Source: Paludibacteraceae bacterium
GTDB lineage: Bacteria > Bacteroidota > Bacteroidia > Bacteroidales > Paludibacteraceae
Length of the DNA: 40,481 bases
Direction of reading: 5' to 3'
NCBI GenBank assembly: GCA_905234835.1
Contig: CAJOIZ010000007.1
Span: 1 to 40,481 of the forward strand
The notes under the pieces are model-generated. The model was not told the origin of the DNA. It saw only the letters and a list, made by a program, of their open reading frames with translations, and did not search any database. Made by a program: the position numbers and the translations under genes. This document shows, one piece after another, positions 22,980 through 33,100 of this stretch. How positions within the stretch are numbered: the stretch's first letter is position 1; each line of letters starts with the position of its first letter.

Positions 22980-23320
22980 ATTTCAGTGGAAATGGCTCAC
23001 GCCGTGAGGCGTATTACAAGTGGCAGTCAGACGTGTTCTCCGCCTTGTGCACAGGCGGATAAGGACGGGGACATCTATCGTACAGGATGTTTTCTTTTTT
23101 CTGTTTCTGTTCGTGTAACAGAGTGCCATCACCGGTGTACGACGTTTGCCGCAACATGGCGCGGCAAATGAATAGGGTTCCCGAAAATTTTAATTTTGGG
23201 GAAGAGCGGAGCACATCCGAGTACCCACTACTAAAACGAAGTTTTGGTACATATACGAGGATAGTGTCCGCGAGGCGGAAGCAGACCAACCGCACACAAA
23301 CTGCAAGTGATCTTTGACGT
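22980..23320 (+). ncRNA. Candidate long structured non-coding RNA, ~120 to ~340 nt
   Basis: Begins just after a consensus promoter and contains a series of well-formed hairpins: CTCAC-GCC-GTGAG (22996-23008); CCGCCT/AGGCGG (23040-23058); ACATC/GATGT (23071-23090) followed by a T-rich run; TCTGTT/AACAGA (23106-23122); TTTGCCGC/GCGGCAAA (23145-23168); TTCCC...GGGAA (23178-23203); GTACC..AAAAC-GAA-GTTTT-GGTAC (23221-23250); TCCGC-GAG-GCGGA (23267-23279). Tri- and short loops closed by perfect stems point to RNA structure. The T-run at 23091-23100 may end a short form. Frames are open on both strands here (76 and 113 codons), but no start or family supports them. No known RNA class is recognised; it lacks tmRNA, RNase P and SRP RNA signatures. 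Confidence 0.5.
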
Positions 23321-23339
23321 ATTGGTTGCGAACTAATGG

Positions 23340-23560
23340 GCGGATTTGAAATCATAAACCATAAATCATAAATATGAAACTATAAACTCTCAACTCTCTA
23401 ACTTCTCTCAACATTAAACATTCAACTCTAAACTAAAAAAAACTATCAACTATCAATTGTCAACTATCAACTATAAAACAACTCTCCAACTTCATTCAAC
23501 TTTCAACTATAAACTATAAACTTTAAATCCGACAATAATGTGCAAAAAAAATTCCGTATG
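23340..23560. other. Non-coding simple-sequence tract
   Basis: Degenerate repeats of CAACTATCAACTATAAAC and TCATAAACCATAAATCATAA type fill the stretch between the candidate RNA and the recQ promoter. No gene or structure seen. Confidence 0.6.
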
Positions 23561-23562
23561 TA

Positions 23563-23593
23563 TTGCAGGTATATACAAGAAACGCTATTTTTG
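23563..23593 (+). promoter_or_regulatory. Bacteroidetes-type promoter of recQ-rimO
   Basis: TTG (23563-23565), 20-bp spacer, TATTTTTG (23586-23593); recQ starts 68 bp downstream. Confidence 0.75.
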
Positions 23594-23661
23594 CCGCGTC
23601 TCATTACAGAAAGACAGGATAGAAAGAATATTATTAACGCTAAAGCCTAATATTTTTAGGA

Positions 23662-25845
23662 ATGAAACTGAGTCATGATGAGTTGGTTGCTGCGCTGCAG
23701 CATCATTTTGGGTTTGAGACCTTCAAGGGGAACCAAGAGCGGATTATAATGAGTCTGATGGACGGTCAGGACTCCTTTGTCCTGATGCCGACAGGTGGCG
23801 GGAAGAGTATGTGCTACCAGTTACCGGCACTGCTGATGGAGGGGGTTGCGATTGTCATCAGTCCGCTGATTGCACTGATGAAAAACCAGGTGGACGCAAT
23901 GCGGAACTTCTCGGAAGAGGACGGTGTGGCGCATTTCATCAACTCCAGCCTGTCGAAGCCGGAGATAGCCGCCGTCAGGGAGGATGTGATGAGCGGAAAG
24001 ACCAAACTACTGTACCTTGCGCCGGAGAGCCTGAACAAGGACGAGAACATAGACTTTTTGAGGGAGGTGAAGATTAGTTTCTATGCGGTCGATGAAGCGC
24101 ACTGTATCAGTGAATGGGGACACGATTTCCGTCCCGAATACAGGAACATCCACAGTATGACAATGCGGATAGGACGTGCACCCATCATGGCTCTAACCGC
24201 GACTGCAACGGAGAAAGTGCAGCACGACATCCAGAAGAGCCTCGACATAATGGATGCAGTGGTCTATAAAGCGAGTTTCAACCGCCCGAACCTGTACTAT
24301 GAGGTACGTCCGAAGACCGAGAACGTGGATAAGGACGTGGTTCGCTTCATCCGCCAGATGGAAGGCAAGTCAGGCATCGTCTATTGCCTTGCACGCAGGG
24401 AAGTGGAGGAACTTGCTGCCAAACTGCAGGTCAACCACATAGCTGCCCTGCCCTACCATGCGGGTATGGACGCGGCGACACGAAGCGCGAACCAAGACGC
24501 TTTCCTGATGGAGAAAGTGCAAGTGATTGTGGCAACTATTGCATTCGGTATGGGTATCGACAAACCCGATGTGCGGTTTGTGCTTCACTACGATGTGCCC
24601 AAGTCGTTGGAAGGCTACTACCAGGAAACTGGACGTGCGGGACGCGACGGCGGAGAGGGTCTGTGCATCTGCTTCTACAGCCCAAAAGATATAGAGCGAA
24701 TGCGCCGTTTCGCAAGGGACAAACCAGTGGCGGAGCAGGACATCAACAACCAGCTGCTGTTCGAGTCACAAGGCTACGCCGAGTCGCCTTTCTGCCGCCG
24801 CAAACTGCTGCTTAATTACTTCGGCGAGGAGTACCCGGAGGACAACTGCGGCAACTGCGACAACTGCAAGAAGACCTACCGACAGGTGGACGAGAGTGAA
24901 CTGCTGGGCATCACCATCGAGACCATCCTGCTGCTGAACGAGAAGTTCAGAGCAGAACATATCGTGGATTTGCTTCACGGAAACCGCACCGCCGCCATCG
25001 TGTCGTACCACCACGACCAGATGGAGAACTTCGGCATAGCCTCCGACGAGAGCGAGCAAACGCTATACACCATCATCCGTCAGGCTATGATTGCGGGCTA
25101 CATCCGCAAGGACATCGAGTCGTACGGCGACCTGAAGATCACTCTCGAAGGTAAAAAATACGTGAAACATCCGACCACGTTCGAGATACCGATTGAGATT
25201 AAGAAGGATGAGGACGAAGAGATGCCGTTGGAACTGAGCGGTTCTGCGGCAGCAGACGACGTGCTATTCTCCATACTGAAAGACCTCCGCAAGAAACTGA
25301 GCAAGAAGATGAACGTGCCTCCGTTCGTCATCTTCCAGGACCCGAGCCTTGAGGCAATGGCGACCACCTACCCCATCACGTTAGAAGAACTGCAGAACAT
25401 TCCGGGTGTGGGTGCAGGCAAGGCCAAACGATACGGTGAGGAGTTCGTTAAACTGATTAAGGACTACGTGGACGAGAACGAGATTATCCGTCCCGAAGAC
25501 CTGCGCGTTAGGACTGTTGCCCACGACTCGGCAAGAAAAATAAGCATCATCCAGGCGATTGACCGACGCGTCGCATTAGACGACCTCGCAGAAAGCAAGG
25601 GAATGTCGTTGGACGAACTATTGGAAGAGGTTGAGGCGATAGTCTATAGCGGAACCAAACTGAACATCAACTACTTCATAGACGACGTGGTGGATCCTGA
25701 CGAGAAAGCGGACATCGTTGACTACTTCAAGCACGCGGAGAGCGACAACCTGCGCGTGGCGATGGAGAACCTCGGTTACGATGACTACGACGAACTGCAC
25801 GTAAGGCTGGTACGCATCCAGTTCCACAGCGACATGGGCAACTAA
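23662..25845 (+). CDS. recQ: RecQ family ATP-dependent DNA helicase
   Basis: 3'-5' DNA helicase used in recombination and replication-fork repair. 727 residues: Walker A PTGGGKS (43-49), DEAH box with DEAHCISEWGHDFRPEY (144-160), motif VI QETGRAGRDG (321-330), zinc-binding Cys C378, C396, C399 and C402 (the FCRRKLL...CGNCDNC segment), and an RQC-like winged-helix region. An HRDC domain (about 525-605; LRKKLSKKMNVPPFVIFQD, NIPGVGAGKAKRYG) and a ~110-residue extension follow. This is longer than the ~610-residue E. coli enzyme, as usual in Bacteroidetes. rimO follows after 3 bp, so the two are co-transcribed. Confidence 0.96.
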   Translation: MKLSHDELVAALQHHFGFETFKGNQERIIMSLMDGQDSFVLMPTGGGKSMCYQLPALLMEGVAIVISPLIALMKNQVDAMRNFSEEDGVAHFINSSLSKPEIAAVREDVMSGKTKLLYLAPESLNKDENIDFLREVKISFYAVDEAHCISEWGHDFRPEYRNIHSMTMRIGRAPIMALTATATEKVQHDIQKSLDIMDAVVYKASFNRPNLYYEVRPKTENVDKDVVRFIRQMEGKSGIVYCLARREVEELAAKLQVNHIAALPYHAGMDAATRSANQDAFLMEKVQVIVATIAFGMGIDKPDVRFVLHYDVPKSLEGYYQETGRAGRDGGEGLCICFYSPKDIERMRRFARDKPVAEQDINNQLLFESQGYAESPFCRRKLLLNYFGEEYPEDNCGNCDNCKKTYRQVDESELLGITIETILLLNEKFRAEHIVDLLHGNRTAAIVSYHHDQMENFGIASDESEQTLYTIIRQAMIAGYIRKDIESYGDLKITLEGKKYVKHPTTFEIPIEIKKDEDEEMPLELSGSAAADDVLFSILKDLRKKLSKKMNVPPFVIFQDPSLEAMATTYPITLEELQNIPGVGAGKAKRYGEEFVKLIKDYVDENEIIRPEDLRVRTVAHDSARKISIIQAIDRRVALDDLAESKGMSLDELLEEVEAIVYSGTKLNINYFIDDVVDPDEKADIVDYFKHAESDNLRVAMENLGYDDYDELHVRLVRIQFHSDMGN

Positions 25846-25848
25846 GGA

Positions 25849-27135
25849 ATGGCTCGTGACATTGACATACTGACGCTGGGTTGTTCGAAGAACCTTGTCG
25901 ATACGGAGCGGCTGATGGGACATCTGCGAGCCGCAGGTTGGCTTTGCCACCACGACCCCGAAGAGCCACGGAGCCGCACGGCAGTCATCAACACCTGCGG
26001 GTTCATAGGCGACGCGAAAGAGGAGAGCATCCGCACGATACTGCAATTCGCGGCACGCAAGCAGGCAGGAGATTTGGACCGTCTGTACGTGATGGGGTGC
26101 CTGAGCCAGCGGTATGCGAAGGAACTGCCCGAGGAACTGCCGGAAGTGGACGGATGGTTCGGGAAGTTTGACTACACGGAATTAGTCAGCCTCCTGACGA
26201 AGGCTCCCGCTGAAGGTTTCCAACGGCAACTGACTACACCGTCGCACTATGCCTACCTGAAGATCTCAGAGGGCTGCAACCGGATGTGTTCATACTGCGC
26301 CATTCCGCTCATAACGGGACGACTGAAATCACGAGAGGAAGAGGACATTCTGCGGGAGGCGGAATGGCTCGCGGCACAGGGGGTCAAGGAACTGAACGTG
26401 ATTGCGCAAGACCTGTCGTCTTACGGCACCGACCTGTACAAAGAACACCGCCTGCCGTCATTAGTAAGGCAATTGGCAAAGATAGAGGGGATTGAGTGGA
26501 TTAGGTTGCACTACGCCTACCCCGCCGACTTCCCCTATGACCTGTTGCCTGTGATGGCGGAAGAGGAGAATGTGTGCAACTACCTTGACATCGCTCTGCA
26601 GCACACAAGTGACCATATACTGGGACTGATGCGCCGGCACATAAGTACGGAAGAACAGGACAGGGTGATTGAGCGCATCCGCAGGGAAGTACCGGGGATT
26701 TACCTACGGACTACACTGATGGTCGGGCATCCAGGGGAAACGGAAGAGGATTTCACAGCCCTTAAAGAATGGACGCGCAAGATGCGCTTCGAACGCATGG
26801 GAGCGTTCGCCTACTCGCACGAGGAGGGAACATACTCCTATCTGCACTACCAAGACGATGTGCCGGAAGAGGTCAAACAAGGGCGGTTGCAAGAACTGAT
26901 GGCGATTCAGCAGGAGATTGCGGAGGAGCAGCAACAGACACTCATCGGACAGACGCTGCGCGTGCTAATCGACCGACAAGAAGGGGACTACTTTGTTGGA
27001 AGGACGGAACACGACTCGCCGGAAGTGGACAACGAGGTGCTGGTTGAGGCAACAGATGAGTTGCAAACGGGACGCTTTTATCCCGTCCGAATAACACGGG
27101 CAGAAGCGTTCGACTTGTACGGCGTGACAGAATAG
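25849..27135 (+). CDS. rimO: Ribosomal protein S12 methylthiotransferase RimO
   Basis: Radical-SAM enzyme that methylthiolates the conserved Asp of ribosomal protein S12. 428 residues. The N-terminal UPF0004 domain has its three cluster Cys (C12 in LTLGCSKN, C50 in NTCGFI, C84 in MGCLSQRY). The radical SAM motif CNRMCSYC (143-150) follows, and a C-terminal TRAM domain (about 365-425). LTLGCSKNLVDTE and KISEGCNRMCSYCAIP with ITGRLKSR fit RimO rather than MiaB. It starts 3 bp after the recQ stop. Confidence 0.96.
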   Translation: MARDIDILTLGCSKNLVDTERLMGHLRAAGWLCHHDPEEPRSRTAVINTCGFIGDAKEESIRTILQFAARKQAGDLDRLYVMGCLSQRYAKELPEELPEVDGWFGKFDYTELVSLLTKAPAEGFQRQLTTPSHYAYLKISEGCNRMCSYCAIPLITGRLKSREEEDILREAEWLAAQGVKELNVIAQDLSSYGTDLYKEHRLPSLVRQLAKIEGIEWIRLHYAYPADFPYDLLPVMAEEENVCNYLDIALQHTSDHILGLMRRHISTEEQDRVIERIRREVPGIYLRTTLMVGHPGETEEDFTALKEWTRKMRFERMGAFAYSHEEGTYSYLHYQDDVPEEVKQGRLQELMAIQQEIAEEQQQTLIGQTLRVLIDRQEGDYFVGRTEHDSPEVDNEVLVEATDELQTGRFYPVRITRAEAFDLYGVTE

Positions 27136-27145
27136 GCATTTTTAT

Positions 27146-27176
27146 TTGCACAAACCGACACAAAGCACTATCTTTG
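27146..27176 (+). promoter_or_regulatory. Bacteroidetes-type promoter of the small membrane gene and parC
   Basis: TTG (27146-27148), 20-bp spacer, TATCTTTG (27169-27176). It starts 11 bp after the rimO stop. Confidence 0.75.
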
Positions 27177-27209
27177 CGCGGTTTTAGAAACATTAACTGA
27201 TATTGATAT

Positions 27210-27377
27210 ATGAACACATTTTTGAAAAACTTGGGACTTATCCTCGTCTTGGCGGGAGTCCTCTGCTTGGTAATCTACCATTTGGCAGTACCTTCCAATG
27301 CTCTGTTGATGACCTCGCTGGCATTGGAAGTTGTCGGTATTCTGCTTTACATCATTCTGGGTCGCATACTGAAATAA
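27210..27377 (+). CDS. Small conserved-looking two-span membrane protein
   Basis: 55 residues: MNTFLKNLGLILVLAGVLCL, a short polar link (HLAVPSNA), then a second span (LEVVGILLYIILGRIL). Small two-helix proteins with this N-terminal pattern (FLKNLG..L...GV) are common in Bacteroidales; function unknown. It has its own promoter with the start 34 bp past the -7 box, and parC starts 15 bp after its stop, so it shares the parC transcript. Confidence 0.8.
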   Translation: MNTFLKNLGLILVLAGVLCLVIYHLAVPSNALLMTSLALEVVGILLYIILGRILK

Positions 27378-27392
27378 AACCTGCGGGACGGT

Positions 27393-30047
27393 ATGGAGTC
27401 TGACAACGAATCGGTTCGCTACCATCTTACTGGCATGTACCAGGATTGGTTCCTGGACTATGCCTCATACGTCATACTGGAGCGCGCGGTACCTGCCGTG
27501 GAGGACGGTCTGAAGCCCGTCCAGCGGCGCGTTCTGCACGCTATGAAGACCGTGGACGACGGCAAGTACAACAAGGTGGCGAACATAGTGGGGCAGACGA
27601 TGCAGTACCATCCCCACGGCGACGCAAGCATAGGCGACGCGTTAGTGCAACTTGGGCAGAAAGACCTGCTGATTGACTGCCAGGGTAACTGGGGCAACCT
27701 GCTGACCGGCGACGGAGCAGCCGCTCCCCGTTACATAGAGGCACGACTGAGCAAGTTCGCGTTAGAAACGGCGTTCAACCCGAAGACAACGGAATGGATG
27801 CTGTCGTACGACGGGCGGAAGAAAGAGCCTGTCCATCTGCCTGTCAAGTTCCCGCTACTGTTAGCACAGGGCGTGGAAGGCATAGCGGTTGGTCTGAACT
27901 CCAAAATCCTTCCTCACAATTTCTGCGAACTATGCGATGCGGCGTTGAGTTACCTTCGCGGAGAAGAATTCCAACTGTTCCCCGACTTCCCGACGGGCGG
28001 CGAGATTGACGTGAGCCGATACAACGACGGCGAAAGGGGCGGCATGGTTCGTGTCCGCTCGCATATTACCAAAGCGGACGACAACAAGGCCCTCATCATC
28101 ACCGAAGTACCCTACGGGACGACCACCACGAAGATGATTGAGACCATACTCAAGGCGCAGGAGAAAGGCAAAATCAAGATTCGCAAGGTGGATGACTTCA
28201 CCGCCGAACAGGCGAAGATTGTGGTGCAACTTGCTCCGGGCGCGTCTTCGGACAAGACCATCGACGCACTGTACGCCTTCACCGACTGCGAGGTAAGTAT
28301 ATCGCCAAACTGCTGTGTGATTGAGAACAAGAAACCTATCTTCACAACGGTAAGCGACCTGCTGCGCAAGTCGGTGGACAACACGCGGGAACTGCTGCGA
28401 CGCGAACTGGAGATACTGAAAGGCGAACTGCAAGAGCAGTACTTCTTCACGTCCCTCGAGAAAATCTTCATCGAGAACCGCATCTACAAGGAGGAGGGCT
28501 ACGAACAGGCTCCCGACAAGGACAAACTGGTGCACTTCGTGGACAAGGCGCTGACACCGTTCAAAGCGCAGCTGCTGCGTGAGGTGAAAAGGGAGGACAT
28601 TGAGCGGCTGTTCGAAATAAAGATGATTCGCATCACACGGTTCGACTCGAAGAAAGCGGACGAGTTGATGCGCGACCTGAAGAAGCGCATCACACAGACA
28701 CAGAACGACCTCAACCACCTGACCGACTACACCATCCGCTGGTTTGAGCACCTGCGCGAGACCTACGGAGGACAGCACCCGCGTCAGACAGAGGTCAGGA
28801 ACTTCGCGTCCATCAATGTCAAGACCGTCATCGAGGCGAACGAGAAACTCTATATCAACCGTGAAGAAGGCTTCATCGGCACGGGGCTGAAGAAGGACGA
28901 TTTCTTGTGTAACTGCTCGAGCATAGACGACATCATCGTCTTCCACAAGGACGGCAAGTACAAGATTATCCGCGTGAGCGACAAGACGTTCATCGGCACC
29001 GACATCCTGCACGTGGACATATTCAAAAAGAACGACACACGCACCATATACAATATAGTCTATCGCGACGGCAAGGGAGGTGTGAACTACATCAAGCGCT
29101 TCAACGTCACAGGTGTCGCCCGCGACAAGGAGTACGACCTGACGCAGGGCAAGCCGGGCAGCCGCATCCTATATTTCACCGCCAACCCGAACGGCGAGGC
29201 GGAAACCGTACGCGTGCAGCTGAAGCCTGCCGCGCATCTGAAGAAGATGGAGTTTGCCTACGACTTCAGTACGCTGATGGTCAAGAGTCGGACCGCGAGA
29301 GGCAACTTGTTGAGCAAATACGAGATTAAAGGCATCTCGCTCAAGCAGAAAGGTCATTCGACTCTGGGCGGCAGAAAAGTGTGGTTCGACCCAGACGTAC
29401 TGCGCCTTAACTACGACGGACAGGGCAATTACCTCGGCGAGTTCAAAGACGACGACCGCATACTCGTCATCACACGCGGCGGCAACTACTACCTCAACAC
29501 GTTTGACCTGACCGCCCATTTTGACGACGACATACGCGTCATTGAGCGGTTTGATGCGGAGAAGGTGTGGACGCTGGTCTTCTGGAACGCCGAACTGGGA
29601 TACTACTACGCCAAGCGGTTCACACTGGACGCGCAGATGAAGGCGCAGAATTTCCTCGGAGACAACGAAGAGAGCCGTATCATTCTGCTCAGCGACCGAA
29701 GCGAGCCTGTCTTCCTTGTCCGGTACGAGGAGGAATGGCGCGAACCCGCCACGTTAGAGATGACGGACTTCATCGCCGTCAAGTCGCCTCGCGCCAAAGG
29801 CAAACGACTGACCACGTTGCCTGTGACGGCGATAGAGGACATCACACCCGAACCGGAGGAATCGGAAACAACAGAAGAATCGGAACATTCCGAAGACTCC
29901 GACAACTCTGACAATTCAGAAAACTCCGACAACTCGGATAACTCCACCTCTACCACCTCGCCCGTTCCGCACGTGCCGCTGACCATCAGTTCGGACATGC
30001 CGGAAGACAGCAAGCCAATAGATGACAACCAGTTGAGCCTGTTTTGA
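27393..30047 (+). CDS. parC: DNA topoisomerase IV subunit A
   Basis: Type II topoisomerase subunit that breaks and rejoins DNA during decatenation. 884 residues. The N-terminal winged-helix region (EDGLKPVQRRVLHAM, YHPHGDASIGDA) leads to catalytic Tyr114 in APRYIEARLS. A coiled-coil arm (about 430-470) and the C-terminal beta-pinwheel follow. The QGNWGNLLTGDGAAAPRY context fits the Bacteroidetes ParC better than GyrA, and there is no obvious GyrA box. The last ~60 residues are an acidic Ser/Asn/Asp/Glu low-complexity tail (SEDSDNSDNSENSDNSDNS) before a short conserved end (DDNQLSLF). The partner parE is not in the window. Confidence 0.93.
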   Translation: MESDNESVRYHLTGMYQDWFLDYASYVILERAVPAVEDGLKPVQRRVLHAMKTVDDGKYNKVANIVGQTMQYHPHGDASIGDALVQLGQKDLLIDCQGNWGNLLTGDGAAAPRYIEARLSKFALETAFNPKTTEWMLSYDGRKKEPVHLPVKFPLLLAQGVEGIAVGLNSKILPHNFCELCDAALSYLRGEEFQLFPDFPTGGEIDVSRYNDGERGGMVRVRSHITKADDNKALIITEVPYGTTTTKMIETILKAQEKGKIKIRKVDDFTAEQAKIVVQLAPGASSDKTIDALYAFTDCEVSISPNCCVIENKKPIFTTVSDLLRKSVDNTRELLRRELEILKGELQEQYFFTSLEKIFIENRIYKEEGYEQAPDKDKLVHFVDKALTPFKAQLLREVKREDIERLFEIKMIRITRFDSKKADELMRDLKKRITQTQNDLNHLTDYTIRWFEHLRETYGGQHPRQTEVRNFASINVKTVIEANEKLYINREEGFIGTGLKKDDFLCNCSSIDDIIVFHKDGKYKIIRVSDKTFIGTDILHVDIFKKNDTRTIYNIVYRDGKGGVNYIKRFNVTGVARDKEYDLTQGKPGSRILYFTANPNGEAETVRVQLKPAAHLKKMEFAYDFSTLMVKSRTARGNLLSKYEIKGISLKQKGHSTLGGRKVWFDPDVLRLNYDGQGNYLGEFKDDDRILVITRGGNYYLNTFDLTAHFDDDIRVIERFDAEKVWTLVFWNAELGYYYAKRFTLDAQMKAQNFLGDNEESRIILLSDRSEPVFLVRYEEEWREPATLEMTDFIAVKSPRAKGKRLTTLPVTAIEDITPEPEESETTEESEHSEDSDNSDNSENSDNSDNSTSTTSPVPHVPLTISSDMPEDSKPIDDNQLSLF

Positions 30048-30118
30048 TCAACTGAAACACTCAACAAGAGCATTCTACCATAACAAACCAAGATACTCAC
30101 TCTCCAATACAATAGATT

Positions 30119-33100
30119 ATGCGGTACGACAAACATCTTTACATCATAATCGGAATAGCAAGTCTGCTTATTCAGTCAGAAGCTGTTTATTCGCAGTGCG
30201 TCAATATGACTGACCTGGACGACCCAGGAACAACATGCTATGTCTATAACCACGAGTTCCATCGTCGTAGCGACAATATAGAGACGTATGATTGGAAAGA
30301 ATATCCCAATGTCGTAGAGGATTACGGTTTGTCCACCACCAACAACTACACCTATGGCGTACCCAATATACTCTGCACCCGTCAGACCATTGTCACAGAG
30401 CAAGGATCCGACTACCTGCAACCCTCGCTCAAGATGATTCCTGACGGACGTTCATCCAGTATTCGTATAGGCAACCCCCGAAACGGTGGTAAGGGCACAC
30501 CCGTCAAACAGCCCTCCGAGTTTATGAAGTGGCATCCTCAAGGCGAGGGTATCGCTATGGACTACAAAGTGACAGCCGATAATGCCATTCTGCTCTTTGA
30601 GTACGCCGCCATATTGGACCGCACCCACCATACAAACGATGACTACGATGACGAACTGCAAGCCCATATAGACATCAAGATTACCGACCGAAACGGCAAT
30701 GTCATCAATCCTTCGACTGCCGCTTTCTCATGCCGAGGTAACCGCACGGTGGCTGCTGATGCGGCGGAAGGATGGAAAAGTTTCACTCATGGCGGCATAT
30801 CTTCTTCATGGAAAGATTGGTCCACTGTAGGTTTTGACTTGACGCAATACATCGGTCAGACTCTTCGACTGCGCGTAGAAAACTACGACTGCGCCGTAGA
30901 TGAGAGTAACCAGACTGGTTGGAACATATATTTCTATTACTGCGGCAAACATTTCAGTTACATCTATTTCTATGTGGATTGCGCACGCAAAGGACTGGAA
31001 GTGGAGTGTTTAGAGAATCAGCAGGCACGTCTAACTGCACCGGAGGGTTTCACCTACCGCTGGTACAATAAGGCGAAACCCTCCACCACATTAGGCACCG
31101 GACGCACTATCGACGTTCACGCAGACGGCGTAACGACCTACTGCTGCCAACTAACACAGAAAGAGCGAATGAAAGGACAATTCGTCTTGGAAGCCAAACC
31201 GCTCTGCGGAAAAGAGGTGAATATCAAAGCGACCGTCTGTGAAAAAGAACTGCCATATATCTTCGGCGGGAAAGAGCTGACTAAATCGGGACACTACACA
31301 AACACAGTGGCTTTGACATCGGAGATAGACAGTGTGACAAACCTCGATTTGACGGTACAAAGTGTAAAAGATATGCCGGTACAGACAGCATATATCTGCA
31401 CGGGCAGCACTTACAACTGGAAAGTCGGCAAGAAAACACGCCCGTTGAGCAAAGGTGGCACGTATCGTGACACCCTCCGCTATAAGTCAGGATGCGACAG
31501 CATACGCTACACACTGATACTGAACGAAAAAGAAAAGATAGAATATGAAGACCACCAGCAAGTTTGCGCAGCGACGTTGACTGGTGGAGGCTACGGATTC
31601 AACTGGAACGGCAAATGGATTAACAAGTCCTCTTTCGATGGCTATACGTTCACGACCTCATCCGTTGTGTCCGGATGCGATAGTATTGTGACACTGCGAC
31701 TGGATATTTTGGACGACATCGAATACTACGACACCTTGATTCTGACAGAAAGCGAGATTCGGAAAGGCTACGACTGGAATGGCTACAGCATCTACTACGA
31801 TGACACCAATTTCAAGTCTTTCAAGGAAGCCGAGACATACTTCAACAACTATTACACGGAAAAATCCTCATCCAAAGGTTGCAAAGAATATACCAATCTG
31901 CGACTGTATATCGTGCAAGAGATTACCGAACCGTTGTCATTGTGTGAAACGGAACTGCCGGTCGTATGGCGCGGATATACCATTGAGTCGGCAGAAGATA
32001 ATGGAAAAGTGTTTGTCGATGATGTCAACCGCATCCGATACACGCTCGACCTCGCCATCCACCCGCTATACAACGAAAAGATAAGTCAAACCGTATGCGA
32101 CGGCACGGAAATCACGTTCGGTGACACACTGCTGACATCGACAGGCGTATATACACGCAAGTTCAAGTCTCAGTTTGGTTGTGACTCAACGGTGACGCTT
32201 AACCTGAAAGTACAGACGGCAAAAACCGCCCGCACGGATCGTATTACGATATGTGAAGGGCAACCTGCATTCAATTGGGACGGACACGGACCGAAATTCC
32301 AGAATCTGACAGAAGCAGGGACATACAATGATACCGCCAGATATACAACCGGGTGCGACAGTGTCTATTACGCCCTGCGAATCACAAGAGGCGACTCCAC
32401 CATCGGGCATTTCGACAAACACATTTGCGATGGCGACTCAGTGAATTTCTTCGGCGAATGGATACGCAAGGAAGGCACTTACAGAGGAGTGACGGAAAAC
32501 ACAATGCAATGCGATAGTATCGTATATATGCACCTGACTGTCACCAAACTCCAGACAATCTCCATTGATACTACCATCTGCGATGTCTCTTCTATTAAAT
32601 GGAGAGGGCAAACGATTGTTAAAGACGGCACATACAGCGACACGTTAAAAAGCGAACTTAAATGCGACAGCATAGCCTATGTTCTTAATGCGCATTTCCT
32701 GTCTTCATCATCGGTAAAGATTGACACCACATTATGTTTCGGTGAATCGATTACTATAGGTGATACGGTCATCAATACAGCAGGGAAATATACACGAAAT
32801 TTGACAAACGCAGCAGGCTGCGACTCTGTGGTAACTCTGATATTAAACTATCTGCCGGAACCTCAGACCATCAATGCTTTTATCTGCGAGGGAACAAGTT
32901 ATCCTTTCCATGGGACCGACTATAAGACATCCGGGCAGTTCTACTTCACAGTTGGCAAAACTGACCATTGCAAATGTGTGGATACGCTCAACCTGACGGT
33001 AGGAAGTGTGGTAAGCGGTGACAAATACCTGATTGTTTGTGACGGTGATACATACCGTTTCCAAGATACGATACTTGCGACATCGGGCGACTACGAAAGA

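Noticed and set aside
23014..23355. 113-codon minus-strand and 76-codon plus-strand frames
   Set aside because: Overlap each other and the dense series of hairpins behind a consensus promoter; interpreted as a structured RNA, not coding.
7524..23661. Integrated prophage or conjugative element as explanation of the whole island
   Set aside because: No integrase, relaxase, structural phage gene or direct-repeat attachment sites could be found; only a kinase fragment and a KilA-N gene hint at mobile elements.
27930..29012. 360-codon open frame on the minus strand
   Set aside because: Shadow of parC, whose catalytic Tyr and domain order are unmistakable.
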